Shown here piece by piece: positions 9,916 through 18,365 of a stretch of 35,798 bases of DNA. The notes below the pieces were generated by a model, which saw nothing but the letters and a program-made list of their open reading frames with translations, did not search any database and was not told the origin of the DNA. The stretch is from positions 37,507-73,304 of the forward strand of contig JAPSKH010000009.1 of assembly GCA_031177765.1 (NCBI GenBank). The letters run 5' to 3'. Each line of letters begins with the position of its first letter. The stretch's first letter is position 1. Both the position numbers and the translations under genes were made by a program. This DNA is from Microbacterium sp. GTDB lineage: Bacteria; Actinomycetota; Actinomycetes; Actinomycetales; Microbacteriaceae.

Positions 9916-10563
9916 TCAGAGCTCGGGAAGGGCGATCGGCTCGCTCGGCGGCGAACCGTGCCGGCGGATCTTCAGCACGCGGAAGCCGCGGCCCGTGGCC
10001 GCACGGTACACGCTGTAGCCGTGCTCGAACGTCGCCGCCAGCCAGCGCTGCAGCGAATCCGAGCCGAGGTTGCGCTGCACCACCAGCCACGCGTCCGAGC
10101 GCTCGTCCAGCCGCGGAATCCAGCGCTCGAGGAGTCCATGCAGCTCGTTCTTCCCCACGCGGATCGGGGGGTTGGAACGGATGGTGCGGAATCGGATGCC
10201 GGCGGGAACATCGTCGGGCAGCGCGGCGTTGACATTGTCGAGGCCGAGCGCCTCAGCGTTGCGACGCACCAGGTCCAGGGCGCGCTCGTTGACGTCCACC
10301 GCCCACACCGTGGCGCGGGGCGCGTCGAGGGCGAGGCTCAGGGCGATCGGACCCCATCCGCATCCCAGGTCGAGCAGGTGCCCTCCCGGCGGGGGAGGGG
10401 GAGTGTTCGACAGCAGCACGCCGGTTCCCGAGTCGACGTGGTCGGGACTGAACACGCCGCCTGCGGTCGTCACCTCGACGGAGCGACCGGCCAGAGTGAC
10501 CCGGATGCGCCGGAGATTCTCGGGACTGGCGGGCGAAGCACTGAAGTAGTGGTCGCTGCCCAT
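9916..10563 (-). CDS. Class I SAM-dependent methyltransferase (RsmC/RlmG-like)
   Basis: A 215-aa protein with a start (MGSDHYFSASPAS) and TAGGVFSPDHVDSGTGVLL typical of the small-MTS family. The SAM motif I is LLDLGCGWGPIALSLAL. NPPIRVGK, read from SNPPIRVGK, is the N-P-P-(F/I) signature of N-methyltransferases that act on base amino groups. Related proteins methylate guanines of 16S or 23S rRNA, but they usually carry a second degenerate domain, absent here, so the exact target is open. It is a single gene with a leaderless-type promoter, convergent with dapF and divergent from hflX. Confidence 0.88.
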   Translation of the reverse strand: MGSDHYFSASPASPENLRRIRVTLAGRSVEVTTAGGVFSPDHVDSGTGVLLSNTPPPPPGGHLLDLGCGWGPIALSLALDAPRATVWAVDVNERALDLVRRNAEALGLDNVNAALPDDVPAGIRFRTIRSNPPIRVGKNELHGLLERWIPRLDERSDAWLVVQRNLGSDSLQRWLAATFEHGYSVYRAATGRGFRVLKIRRHGSPPSEPIALPEL

Positions 10564-10571
10564 GGCGAACG

Positions 10572-10577
10572 AGCCTA
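10572..10577 (-). promoter_or_regulatory. -10 box of the methyltransferase gene
   Basis: Read on the minus strand, TAGGCT stands 8 nt before the ATG at 10563, again leaving essentially no leader. The hflX -10 (10604-10609) lies back-to-back, about 27 bp away. Confidence 0.55.
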
Positions 10578-10603
10578 GCGGAGAGCCTTCCGGCGAGGGA
10601 GGC

Positions 10604-10609
10604 TAGACT
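10604..10609 (+). promoter_or_regulatory. -10 box of the hflX transcript
   Basis: TAGACT, followed after 6 nt by an ATG at 10616 that opens a six-codon mini-ORF. The hflX start itself is 58 nt beyond the -10 and has a ribosome binding site. Confidence 0.55.
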
Positions 10610-10615
10610 CCACGG

Positions 10616-10636
10616 ATGCCTCGAACCGGCCGCTGA
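10616..10636 (+). other. Possible leaderless six-codon mini-ORF in the hflX leader
   Basis: ATG CCT CGA ACC GGC CGC TGA encodes MPRTGR. It sits at the predicted transcription start of the hflX mRNA. The arms GGATGCCT (10614-10621) and AGGCATCC (10647-10654) are perfect 8-bp complements, so the mini-ORF start could be paired just upstream of the hflX ribosome binding site AAAGGA (10658-10663). Whether it is translated is not known. Confidence 0.35.
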
Positions 10637-10667
10637 CGACACCGGCAGGCATCCTCGAAAGGAACAC

Positions 10668-12185
10668 ATGACGGATACGACAACACCCTCGAGCACCGAC
10701 GAGACGCCGGTCGACCCGGTGGATCGCGTGCTCGCGCGAGCGGAGGCACGCTCGGGTGTGCGGGTGTTCGGGGCGGCCCAGGCGCTGCAGGACGAATCCA
10801 CCATCGAACGGGTCGAGACCGACGGCGAGCAGTGGGACCGTGAGGAGCGGGCGGCGCTGCGACGCGTGCCGGGCCTGTCCACGGAGCTTCAGGACGTCAC
10901 CGAGGTCGAGTACCGCCAGCTGCGGCTGGAGAACGTGGTGCTCGTCGGCGTGCATGCCCAGGGCGAGACCGAGGATGCCGAGAACTCGCTGCGCGAGCTC
11001 GCGGCCCTCGCCGAGACCGCCGGCGCGGTGGTCCTCGACGGCGTGCTGCAGCGCCGGCCTCACCCGGATCCGGCGACGTACGTCGGACGCGGCAAGGCCG
11101 AGGAGCTCCGTGACATCGTGGCAGCGGTCGGCGCCGACACCGTCATCGCCGACACCGAGCTGGCGGCCAGCCAGCGCCGCGCCCTCGAGGACGTCGTGAA
11201 GGTCAAGGTCATCGACCGCACCACGGTGATCCTCGACATCTTCAGCCAGCACGCCAAGAGCCGTGAAGGCAAGGCGCAGGTGGAGCTGGCGCAGCTGGAG
11301 TACCTGCTGCCGAGGCTCCGCGGCTGGGGTGAGTCGATGAGCCGCCAGGCCGGTGGCCAGGTCGGCGCGGGCGGGGCGGGTATGGGCTCGCGCGGTCCCG
11401 GTGAGACGAAGATCGAGCTGGACCGCCGTCGCATCCGCACCCGCATGGCGCAGCTGCGCCGTCAGATCCGCGACTTCGCACCCGCGCGCGACGCCAAGCG
11501 CGCGGAGCGCAAGCGCCACACCGTGCCGTCGGTGGCGATCGCGGGGTACACCAACGCCGGCAAGTCGAGTCTGCTCAACCGGCTCACGAGCGCCGGCGTC
11601 CTCGTCGAGAACGCGCTGTTCGCGACGCTGGATGCCACGGTGCGCCGTTCCGAGACCAGCGACGGCCGGGTCTACACCCTCACCGACACCGTCGGGTTCG
11701 TGCGGAACCTGCCCCACCAGCTCGTCGAGGCCTTCCGGTCCACGCTCGAGGAGGTCGGCGAAGCCGACGTCATCATGCATGTCGTCGACGCCTCGCACCC
11801 CGACCCGGCCGCCCAGCTCGCGACCGTTCGCGACGTGATCGGCGACGTCGGAGCCCGTGACATCCCCGAGCTCGTCGTCTTCAACAAGGCCGACCTCATC
11901 GGCGAGGATGAGCGGTTGGTGCTGCGCGGCCTCGAGCCGAAGGCGATCTTCGTGTCGTCGCGCACCGGCGAGGGGATCGACGAGCTCCGGGTCGCGGTCG
12001 AGGCGGCGCTGCCGCTTCCGGCCGTCGAGGTGCATGCGCTCGTCCCTTACGACCGCGGCGACCTCGTATCGGCGGTGCACGAGCAGGGGATCATCCTGTC
12101 GCAGGAGCACCAGGAGGGCGGCACCGCGATCCACGCGAGGGTCAGCGAGCATCTCGCATCGCGCCTCGCCGAGTTCGCGCACTGA
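10668..12185 (+). CDS. hflX: GTPase HflX
   Basis: A 505-aa ribosome-associated GTPase that splits stalled or stress-damaged 70S ribosomes. The N-terminal HflX domain covers about residues 85-255, with PDPATYVGRGKAEEL, ILDIFSQHAKSREGKAQVEL and the glycine-rich SRGPGETKIELDRRRI. The G domain starts at GYTNAGKS (G1, residues 293-300); further motifs are DTVGFVRNLP (G3) and NKAD (G4). About 80 extra residues precede the core, as is common in actinobacteria. The ribosome binding site AAAGGA lies 4 nt before the ATG. It ends at a shared bidirectional terminator with the S9 peptidase. Confidence 0.97.
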   Translation: MTDTTTPSSTDETPVDPVDRVLARAEARSGVRVFGAAQALQDESTIERVETDGEQWDREERAALRRVPGLSTELQDVTEVEYRQLRLENVVLVGVHAQGETEDAENSLRELAALAETAGAVVLDGVLQRRPHPDPATYVGRGKAEELRDIVAAVGADTVIADTELAASQRRALEDVVKVKVIDRTTVILDIFSQHAKSREGKAQVELAQLEYLLPRLRGWGESMSRQAGGQVGAGGAGMGSRGPGETKIELDRRRIRTRMAQLRRQIRDFAPARDAKRAERKRHTVPSVAIAGYTNAGKSSLLNRLTSAGVLVENALFATLDATVRRSETSDGRVYTLTDTVGFVRNLPHQLVEAFRSTLEEVGEADVIMHVVDASHPDPAAQLATVRDVIGDVGARDIPELVVFNKADLIGEDERLVLRGLEPKAIFVSSRTGEGIDELRVAVEAALPLPAVEVHALVPYDRGDLVSAVHEQGIILSQEHQEGGTAIHARVSEHLASRLAEFAH

Positions 12186-12203
12186 CGGCTTCGTCTCGCT
12201 CAG

Positions 12204-12244
12204 GGAGCAGCGCGGGGCGGAGAAGTGACGCCCCGCGCCGCTCC
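12204..12244. terminator. Bidirectional terminator between hflX and the S9 peptidase
   Basis: Inner arms GCGCGGGGCG (12210-12219) and CGCCCCGCGC (12229-12238) pair perfectly around a 9-nt loop. The stem extends with GGAGC/GCTCC after one mismatch. It occupies nearly the whole gap between the convergent genes. Confidence 0.75.
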
Positions 12245-14175
12245 TAGTCGAGCTCGAGCGGAGGCACACCCGGGGTGTCGAAGGCGAAGATCCGGCCGAG
12301 GAAGGCCAGCTCGGCCTCGAGGGTCCGCACGATGGTCTCGGCCCGCCGGAACCCGTGCCCCTCACCCTCGAACACCAGGTAGGCGTGCGGGACGCCATTG
12401 TGCGCGAGGGCGTCCCTCACGGCCTCGGATTGGGACGGTGGCACGACGAGATCCTCCAGCCCCTGTTCGATCAGCAGCGGGGTCCGAAGACGCTCGAGAT
12501 GCGACAGCGGTGACCGTTCGATGTACAGCTCCTCCGCCTCCGGCAGCGGACCGACCATGCCGTCGAGGTAGCGCGCCTCGAAATCGTGCGTGTCGGCGGC
12601 CAGCATCCGCAGATCGGCGACGCCGTAGCGGCTGATGCCGGCGCCGAAGACGTCCGACCGCGTGAGCGCGCAGAGCACCGTCCAGCCGCCCGCGGATCCT
12701 CCGGCGATGGCCAGCCGCCGCGGGTCGGCGACCCCCGCCTCGGCGAGCCCGCGTGCCGCCGCGACGACGTCGTCGACGTCGACCACGCCCCACTGCCCGA
12801 GCAGGCGCTCGCGGTAGGCCCTGCCGTACCCCGTGGAACCGCCGTAGTTGACGTCCAGCACGCCGATGCCGCGGCTGGTGAAGTACGCGATCTTCCCGGA
12901 TGCCGCACCCCCGACGTGGTCGGTGGGCCCGCCGTGCACGAAGACGATGTACGGCGGCCGTTCGCCGGCGGGGCCGGTCACGGCCGGATTCGTCGGCGGG
13001 TAGTCGAACGCATGCACGGGGCCGTGCGGTCCCGCCGTCGTCACGGGACGCGCGCGCGGCATCCATTCCGCTCCCCACGGCAGGCCGGCACCGGCGACGG
13101 AAGTGGTGGCATCCGGGCGATCGAGATCGAGCTGCCACAGGCCGGCGCCGGCGGCGCCCGCCCCCGACACCAGCGCTCGCGTGCCGCGGACCTCCTCCAC
13201 CGTGATGCCGCTCACCGCATCGATCGGCACGGGACGGACCGCACCGTCCGGCTGCACCAGCACGAGCGCGTCCGACCCGTTCGTGCGCGCCGCGAGGATG
13301 CGGCCGTCCGGAAGCGCTCCGTACCAGCGCGATCCGAGGCCCCAGAGGGCTCCGCCGGTGTCGGCGTCCGCGGGCGCCACGAGCTCGCTCACCTCGCCGC
13401 CCAGCCGGGCGCGCCACAGGTTCCACCGTCCGGTGGGGTCGTCGGCGTAGAGCAGGGTGTCGGCATCCGTCCAGACCGGCTGCAGGGGCGAGCTGTCGCC
13501 TCCGGCGACGGTCATCGCAGCCACGACGCCGCCGTCCTCGATACGCCCGACACGCAGCTCGGCCCGATCCCACGGCATGTGCGGGTGGTTCCAGGCGATC
13601 CACGCCAGGTGCGTTCCGTCGGGCGAGAGCGCGGGCTGCGCGACGAAGTCGCTTCCGCCGGCGAGCGACACGATGCCCGCGGCGTCCTGCGCGGCCGAGC
13701 CGTCGACGGGGATCTCGACGATGTCGCGCACCGGCGTCCTGGCGTCCCGGTGCGCCTCGCGCACCGCCAGGAGCCGGCCGTGCTCCCACGTGAGACCGCC
13801 GAAGCGCACATCCCCGCCCTGCGGCGTCAGGGCGCGGGGCGCGGTGCCCGGCTCCACCAGCCACACGCGCTGATCGGTCTTCTCGACGAAGAGCAGGAGG
13901 CCCTGGTCGGTGGCCGTCCACGACCCGCCGCCGTACTCGTGCACGCGGGAGCGGGCGTTCCAGGGCGCCGCGATCAGGTCCTCGACGAGCCCCGCACCCG
14001 TGCGCCGCCGCACGGTCGTGCGCCCGCCCTCCGCGGGCACCGACTCGCCCCACCACACCTCGTCCCCGACGAACCGCGCGCCGTCGAGCCGCGGCGACGC
14101 GCTCGAGACGGCGGACGCCGAGATGGGAGAGGGCCACGAGCCGAACGGGACGGTGCGCACGGGGGAGGTCGTCAC
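12244..14175 (-). CDS. S9 family serine peptidase (prolyl oligopeptidase / acylaminoacyl-peptidase type)
   Basis: A 643-aa protein without signal peptide. An N-terminal beta-propeller-like half (about 1-380, with WD40-like stretches such as GGLTWEHGRLLAV and LSPDGTHLAW) precedes an alpha/beta-hydrolase half. The catalytic triad can be placed: S494 in IAGGSAGGW, D575 in QGLEDLVVPP, H607 in EGEGHGFRR. FVHGGPTDHVGG supplies the oxyanion region. Such enzymes cleave short peptides or remove acylated N-terminal residues in the cytosol; the specificity cannot be read here. The GTG start is 6 nt from a TAGCGT -10 box on the minus strand. It is a single-gene unit. Confidence 0.92.
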   Translation of the reverse strand: MTTSPVRTVPFGSWPSPISASAVSSASPRLDGARFVGDEVWWGESVPAEGGRTTVRRRTGAGLVEDLIAAPWNARSRVHEYGGGSWTATDQGLLLFVEKTDQRVWLVEPGTAPRALTPQGGDVRFGGLTWEHGRLLAVREAHRDARTPVRDIVEIPVDGSAAQDAAGIVSLAGGSDFVAQPALSPDGTHLAWIAWNHPHMPWDRAELRVGRIEDGGVVAAMTVAGGDSSPLQPVWTDADTLLYADDPTGRWNLWRARLGGEVSELVAPADADTGGALWGLGSRWYGALPDGRILAARTNGSDALVLVQPDGAVRPVPIDAVSGITVEEVRGTRALVSGAGAAGAGLWQLDLDRPDATTSVAGAGLPWGAEWMPRARPVTTAGPHGPVHAFDYPPTNPAVTGPAGERPPYIVFVHGGPTDHVGGAASGKIAYFTSRGIGVLDVNYGGSTGYGRAYRERLLGQWGVVDVDDVVAAARGLAEAGVADPRRLAIAGGSAGGWTVLCALTRSDVFGAGISRYGVADLRMLAADTHDFEARYLDGMVGPLPEAEELYIERSPLSHLERLRTPLLIEQGLEDLVVPPSQSEAVRDALAHNGVPHAYLVFEGEGHGFRRAETIVRTLEAELAFLGRIFAFDTPGVPPLELD

Positions 14176-14181
14176 GCTCCC

Positions 14182-14187
14182 ACGCTA
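14182..14187 (-). promoter_or_regulatory. -10 box of the S9 peptidase gene, leaderless start
   Basis: On the minus strand TAGCGT precedes the GTG start by 6 nt. No ribosome binding site is present. Confidence 0.6.
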
Positions 14188-14233
14188 CGTCGAAACAGAA
14201 GGTCACACGCCCGACGCCGCGCGGGCGCTGCGC

Positions 14234-14313
14234 TAGCGTGGTGCCATCGTCGCCCGGCTCTCGCGCCGGGCACGGAGCGACAGCCGAGCCCGGCACCCGC
14301 CCGCGATGCCACC
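14234..14313 (+). promoter_or_regulatory. metF promoter and possible structured leader
   Basis: TAGCGT (14234-14239) is a -10-like box about 150 nt before metF. Downstream, GGTGCCATCG (14240-14249) pairs with CGATGCCACC (14304-14313) in 9 of 10 positions. Enclosed are a perfect 7-bp hairpin (14252-14258 with 14265-14271) and a smaller one (14283-14294). The compact multi-stem layout upstream of methionine genes recalls a riboswitch, but I cannot match it to SAM-I, SAM-IV, SAH or cobalamin cores. If transcription starts near 14246, the outer helix would be partly missing. Confidence 0.35.
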
Positions 14314-14388
14314 GCCCGCCGTATGACGGCGCTCCCGCGGTGCCGCGGCCGCCCCGGCCTCCGTCCGTCCCCGACCCGAGAAGCGCAC

Positions 14389-15348
14389 ATGCCGATCGAC
14401 CTGAGCACACCACCGGTGCCGATCTCGTTCGAGGTGTACCCGCCGCGATCCGAAGCGGGGTTCCCCGCCCTGCACGAGACGATCCGCCGGCTGGCCGAAG
14501 TGGATCCGCGGTTCATCTCCGTGACGTACGGCGCGGGCGGCTCGACCGGCGGGCGCTCGCTGCAGCTGCTGACCCATATCCTGCACGAGACGCACGTCGA
14601 GCCGCTGGCTCATCTGACCTGCGTCGGCAACACGTACCCGGGCGCGACGGCCCTGATCCGCGAGTTCCTGGATGCCGGCATCACGAGCTTCCTCGCCCTG
14701 CGGGGGGACCCGCCGACGGGCAGCTCGGAGGACGACCGGTTCCTCGGCGACCTGGAGAGCGCCGCCCAGCTCGTCCAGCTCATCGACCGCGTGCAGGCGG
14801 AGCGGTCACCGTACACCGAGGCGCCGATCCCAGGCGTGCCGGGCGCGGTGCGGGTCGAGCGGCGACGGCGTGTGGACATCGCCGTCGCGGCCTTCCCCAA
14901 CGGGCATCCGCGCTCGCGCCGTGCCGGCGATGACGTCGAAGCGCTCCTGGCCAAGCAGGCCGCCGGTGCGACGATGGCCATCACGCAGCTGTTCTTCCAC
15001 GCCGACGACTACCTCTCGTTCGTGCAGCGCGCACGCGGGGCCGGGGTCACCATGCCGATCATCCCGGGCATCATGCCCATCACCTCGCCCGCGCGGCTGC
15101 GCCGGGTCCTCGAGCTGACGGGCGAGCCGCTGCCCTCCGAGCTCTCGATCGCGCTCGAGATCGAGCCGGCGGCCGAGGGCCAGCGCGAGGTCGGCGTCGC
15201 CCACGCGTCGCGCCTGGTGCGCGAGGTGCTCGCCGGAGGAGCACCCGGTATCCACCTGTACGCCTTCAACAACCACGACACGGTGCTCGCGGTGCTCCGC
15301 GAAGCCGGCCTGCTCGACCGACCTCTGCACAAGGAGCTCCCGCGATGA
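14389..15348 (+). CDS. metF: 5,10-methylenetetrahydrofolate reductase MetF
   Basis: 319 aa from ATG 14389. MetF reduces methylene-THF to methyl-THF, the methyl donor for the downstream MetE. Family motifs run in order: ISFEVYPPRSEAGF, FISVTYGAGGSTGGRSLQLL, PLAHLTCVGNTY, FLALRGDPPTGSS, a VAAFPNGHPRS segment, AGATMAITQLFFHADDY, and MPIIPGIMPITS. A long in-frame extension upstream is antisense to the S9 peptidase gene and is spurious; the protein family begins at this ATG. The ribosome binding site is weak (GAGAAG). The stop codon overlaps the metE ATG (ATGA), so the two are translationally coupled. Confidence 0.95.
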   Translation: MPIDLSTPPVPISFEVYPPRSEAGFPALHETIRRLAEVDPRFISVTYGAGGSTGGRSLQLLTHILHETHVEPLAHLTCVGNTYPGATALIREFLDAGITSFLALRGDPPTGSSEDDRFLGDLESAAQLVQLIDRVQAERSPYTEAPIPGVPGAVRVERRRRVDIAVAAFPNGHPRSRRAGDDVEALLAKQAAGATMAITQLFFHADDYLSFVQRARGAGVTMPIIPGIMPITSPARLRRVLELTGEPLPSELSIALEIEPAAEGQREVGVAHASRLVREVLAGGAPGIHLYAFNNHDTVLAVLREAGLLDRPLHKELPR

Positions 15349-17681
15349 CCGTCACCTCTCCCGCCTTCCCCTCGGGCACGATCCTCGGCTACCCGCGTAT
15401 CGGGCGTCGCCGTGAGCTCAAGCGCGCGCTCGAAGCGCACTGGGCCGGTGACGCCGACGAGGCCCGGCTCGCCGCCACCGCCTCCCAGCTGCGGCGGGTG
15501 ACGCGCGAGCGTCTGGCGGCGCTCGGGCTGGGACGGTCGGACTCCGCCATCCCGGAATCGTTCTCGCTCTACGACCAGGTGCTCGACGCGGCGACCTCGG
15601 TGGGCGCCCTCCCGGAGCGGTTCCAGGACCTGCGCGAGGCCGACGGGAGCGTGGGGCTGCGCGCGTACTTCGCGGCCGCGCGCGGCACCGCCGATCACGC
15701 GCCGCTGGAGATGACGAAGTGGTTCGACACCAACTACCACTACCTCGTCCCCGAGATCGGCCCCGAGACGGCCTTCTCGCTCTCCAGCGACCGCCTCGCC
15801 CGCGCTGTCGCGGAGGCGACGGCCGACGGCTTCACGGTCCGGCCTGTGCTCGTAGGGCCCGTCACGCTCCTCGCCCTCGCCAAGCCGACGGATGCCGCGC
15901 CTGCGGGATTCGATCCGCTGAGCAGGCTCGATGACGTCCTCCCGGTGTACGCCGGGCTGCTCGCGGCGCTCACCGACGCGGGAGCCCAGTGGGTGCAGCT
16001 GGACGAACCCGCGCTCGTGAGCGAGAGCCTGCGGAACACCCCGGCCGAGCTCGCCGACGCCGCCTCACGCGCCTACCACGCGCTCGGCTCGGCGCCCGGC
16101 CGCCCGTCGGTGCTCGTCGCAGCGGGCTATGCGCAGCTGTCCGCGGAGTCATGGAGCACACTCGCGGCGGCGCCCATCGAGGCCGTCGCGATCGACCTCG
16201 CACGCGGTTCGGTCCCCGCGTCGGTGCCGGGACTGGAGAGCAAGACGGTCGTCGGGGGAGTGATCGACGGGCGGAACGTGTGGCGTGGCGACCTGGAGGC
16301 GGCGTGGCGGCGCCTGGCTGCGCTGCAGTCGCTCGGCGCACACCGGATCGCGGCGGGCACCTCGACCTCCCTGCAGCACGTCCCTCACGATGTCGACGAC
16401 GAGCCGGCGCTCGAGGGCCGCCTGCGGTCCTGGCTTGCTTTCGCCGACCAGAAGGTCGGTCAGATCGCCACTCTCGCCGTCGGACTGCGGCGCGGCCGGG
16501 ACGTCATCGAGGCGGAGGTGGCCGCGGCGTCGGCTGCGCTCTCGGACCGCCGCTCCGCGCCCGGGGTCGCGGACGGAGCCGTCCGCCGCCGCGCCGCGGG
16601 TCTTGACGCGTCGGACTTCGACCGTGGCCCATACGGGGTCCGCGCGGCCGCGCAGGAGGAGGCGCTGCCGCTCCCGGTGCTTCCCACCACGACCATCGGC
16701 TCCTTCCCGCAGACCGGCGACATCCGGCGCGCGCGCGCACGCCACGCCCGCGGAGAGCTCACCACCGAGCAGTACGAGGGCTTCCTGCGCGACGAGATCG
16801 CGCGCGTCGTGGCGCTGCAGGAGGAACTGGGGCTCGATGTCCTGGTGCACGGTGAGCCCGAGCGCAACGACATGGTGCAGTACTTCGCCGAGCACCTCGA
16901 CGGGTTCGCGGTCACCCGCAACGGCTGGGTGCAGTCGTACGGCTCGCGTGCCACCCGGCCGTCGATCCTGTGGGGGGACGTGTCGCGTGCGGCGCCGATC
17001 ACCGTGGCGTGGTCCGCGTACGCCCAGTCGCTCACCGACAAGCCGATGAAGGGCATGCTGACCGGGCCTGTGACCATCCTCGCGTGGTCGTTCGTCCGTG
17101 ACGACCAGCCGCTCGCGGAGACGGCGAACCAGGTGGCGCTCGCGCTGCGCGACGAGATCGCCGACCTCGAGCAGGCCGGGATCCGCGTCATCCAGGTCGA
17201 CGAGCCCGCGCTGCGCGAGCTGCTGCCGCTCAAGGCGGCGGATCAGCCCGACTACCTCGCATGGTCGGTCGGCTCGTTCCGCCTGGCGACGGCCGGTGCC
17301 CGCCCGGGCACGCAGGTGCACACGCACCTGTGCTACTCCGAGTTCGACGTCGTCATCGACGCCGTCGCGGGACTGGATGCCGACGTCACCTCGATCGAGG
17401 CCGCGCGCAGTCGCGGTGAGGTGATCGGCGACATCGCCGCGGCGGGTTTCTCCCACGGCATCGGGCCCGGTGTCTACGACATCCACTCGCCGCGGGTGCC
17501 GTCGGTGAACGAGATCTCCGAGCTGCTCGGTCGCGCCGTCGACGACCTCGACCTGCGCCAGGTGTGGGTCAATCCCGACTGCGGGCTGAAGACGCGGGGC
17601 TACGACGAGACGGTGTCATCGCTGCGGCACATGGTCCAGGCCGCGAGCGGCATCCGCGAGCGGGTGGCGGCCGCCGTCTGA
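15345..17681 (+). CDS. metE: Cobalamin-independent methionine synthase MetE
   Basis: A 778-aa zinc enzyme that transfers the methyl group of methyl-THF (polyglutamate) to homocysteine. Both halves are present: the N-terminal domain starting LGYPRIGRRRELKRALEAHW and the catalytic domain starting LPTTTIGSFPQTGDIRRAR. Zinc ligands are H661 and C663 in THLCYSEF, E685 in TSIEAARS and C746 in VNPDCGLKTRG. It overlaps metF by 4 bp. Its stop codon sits inside a perfect palindrome that also contains the lexA stop. No cobalamin riboswitch signature is seen upstream. Confidence 0.97.
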   Translation: MTVTSPAFPSGTILGYPRIGRRRELKRALEAHWAGDADEARLAATASQLRRVTRERLAALGLGRSDSAIPESFSLYDQVLDAATSVGALPERFQDLREADGSVGLRAYFAAARGTADHAPLEMTKWFDTNYHYLVPEIGPETAFSLSSDRLARAVAEATADGFTVRPVLVGPVTLLALAKPTDAAPAGFDPLSRLDDVLPVYAGLLAALTDAGAQWVQLDEPALVSESLRNTPAELADAASRAYHALGSAPGRPSVLVAAGYAQLSAESWSTLAAAPIEAVAIDLARGSVPASVPGLESKTVVGGVIDGRNVWRGDLEAAWRRLAALQSLGAHRIAAGTSTSLQHVPHDVDDEPALEGRLRSWLAFADQKVGQIATLAVGLRRGRDVIEAEVAAASAALSDRRSAPGVADGAVRRRAAGLDASDFDRGPYGVRAAAQEEALPLPVLPTTTIGSFPQTGDIRRARARHARGELTTEQYEGFLRDEIARVVALQEELGLDVLVHGEPERNDMVQYFAEHLDGFAVTRNGWVQSYGSRATRPSILWGDVSRAAPITVAWSAYAQSLTDKPMKGMLTGPVTILAWSFVRDDQPLAETANQVALALRDEIADLEQAGIRVIQVDEPALRELLPLKAADQPDYLAWSVGSFRLATAGARPGTQVHTHLCYSEFDVVIDAVAGLDADVTSIEAARSRGEVIGDIAAAGFSHGIGPGVYDIHSPRVPSVNEISELLGRAVDDLDLRQVWVNPDCGLKTRGYDETVSSLRHMVQAASGIRERVAAAV

Positions 17682-17693
17682 GCCTCAGACGGC
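17673..17693. terminator. Palindrome containing both the metE and lexA stop codons
   Basis: GCCGTCTGA-GCC-TCAGACGGC is a perfect 9-bp inverted repeat with a 3-nt loop, centred on the 3-bp gap between convergent metE and lexA. Each arm encodes the final Val and the TGA of one gene. It probably acts as a compact bidirectional terminator. Confidence 0.65.
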
Positions 17694-18365
17694 GCGCAGC
17701 ACCGCCACGACCTTGCCGAGGACGACGGCGTCGTCGCCCAGGATCGGCTCGAACGCCGAGTTGCGCGGCAGCAGCCACGTGTGCCCGTCACGCTGGCGCA
17801 GCGTCTTGACGGTGGCCTCGCCGTCGAGCATCGCGGCGACGATGTCGCCGTTCTCGGCGGTCGCCTGCGATCGGACGACGACCCAGTCGCCGTCGCAGAT
17901 CGCCGCGTCGATCATGGAATCGCCTGCCACCTTGAGCATGAACAGATCGCCCTTGCCCACGAGCTGCCGCGGCAGCGGGAAGATCTCCTCGATCTGCTGA
18001 TCGGCGGTGATCGGCACGCCGGCGGCGATGCGGCCCACCAGCGGCACCAGGGCCGCGTCGCCGACAGCAGGAGCGGTGTCGGCGGGGTTCTCGGCCGCGG
18101 TGCCGGGCAGGTCGATGAGCACCTCCATCGCGCGCGTCTTGCCGGCGTCGCGCCGGAGGTAGCCGCTGAGCTCGAGCTGATTGAGCTGGTGGGTGACGCT
18201 GGAGAGCGACTTGAGCCCGACCGCGTCGCCGATCTCGCGCATGCTCGGCGGGTAGCCGTGCCGGGCGATCGAGCGCTGGATGACCTCGAGGATCGCGAGC
18301 TGCTTGTCGCTCAGGCTCCTGCGTCGCCGCGTCTGGGGCTTGTCACGCGCGGTCGCGTCGGTCAT
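17685..18365 (-). CDS. lexA: SOS repressor LexA
   Basis: A 226-aa repressor that represses DNA-damage genes until RecA filaments stimulate its self-cleavage. The N-terminal winged HTH (about 15-80) includes [20 protein letters not shown] and [16 protein letters not shown]. The cleavage site is A115-G116 (GRIAAGVP). The Ser-Lys dyad is S150 ([10 protein letters not shown]) and K187 (ATVKTL). It is divergent from a LysM-domain gene with a clear LexA box. No consensus box is found close to the lexA start; only half-sites such as TCGAAC (minus strand, 18494-18499) are visible, so autoregulation cannot be shown. Confidence 0.97.
   Translation of the reverse strand: MTDATARDKPQTRRRRSLSDKQLAILEVIQRSIARHGYPPSMREIGDAVGLKSLSSVTHQLNQLELSGYLRRDAGKTRAMEVLIDLPGTAAENPADTAPAVGDAALVPLVGRIAAGVPITADQQIEEIFPLPRQLVGKGDLFMLKVAGDSMIDAAICDGDWVVVRSQATAENGDIVAAMLDGEATVKTLRQRDGHTWLLPRNSAFEPILGDDAVVLGKVVAVLRAV

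Noticed and set aside
14234..14313. Naming the metF leader a SAM or SAH riboswitch
   Set aside because: Core sequences of known classes could not be aligned by eye; pairing alone in GC-rich DNA is weak evidence.
12586..14388. In-frame upstream extension of metF by about 600 codons
   Set aside because: The extension is antisense to the S9 peptidase gene and has no MetF or other homology; MetF family proteins begin at ATG 14389.
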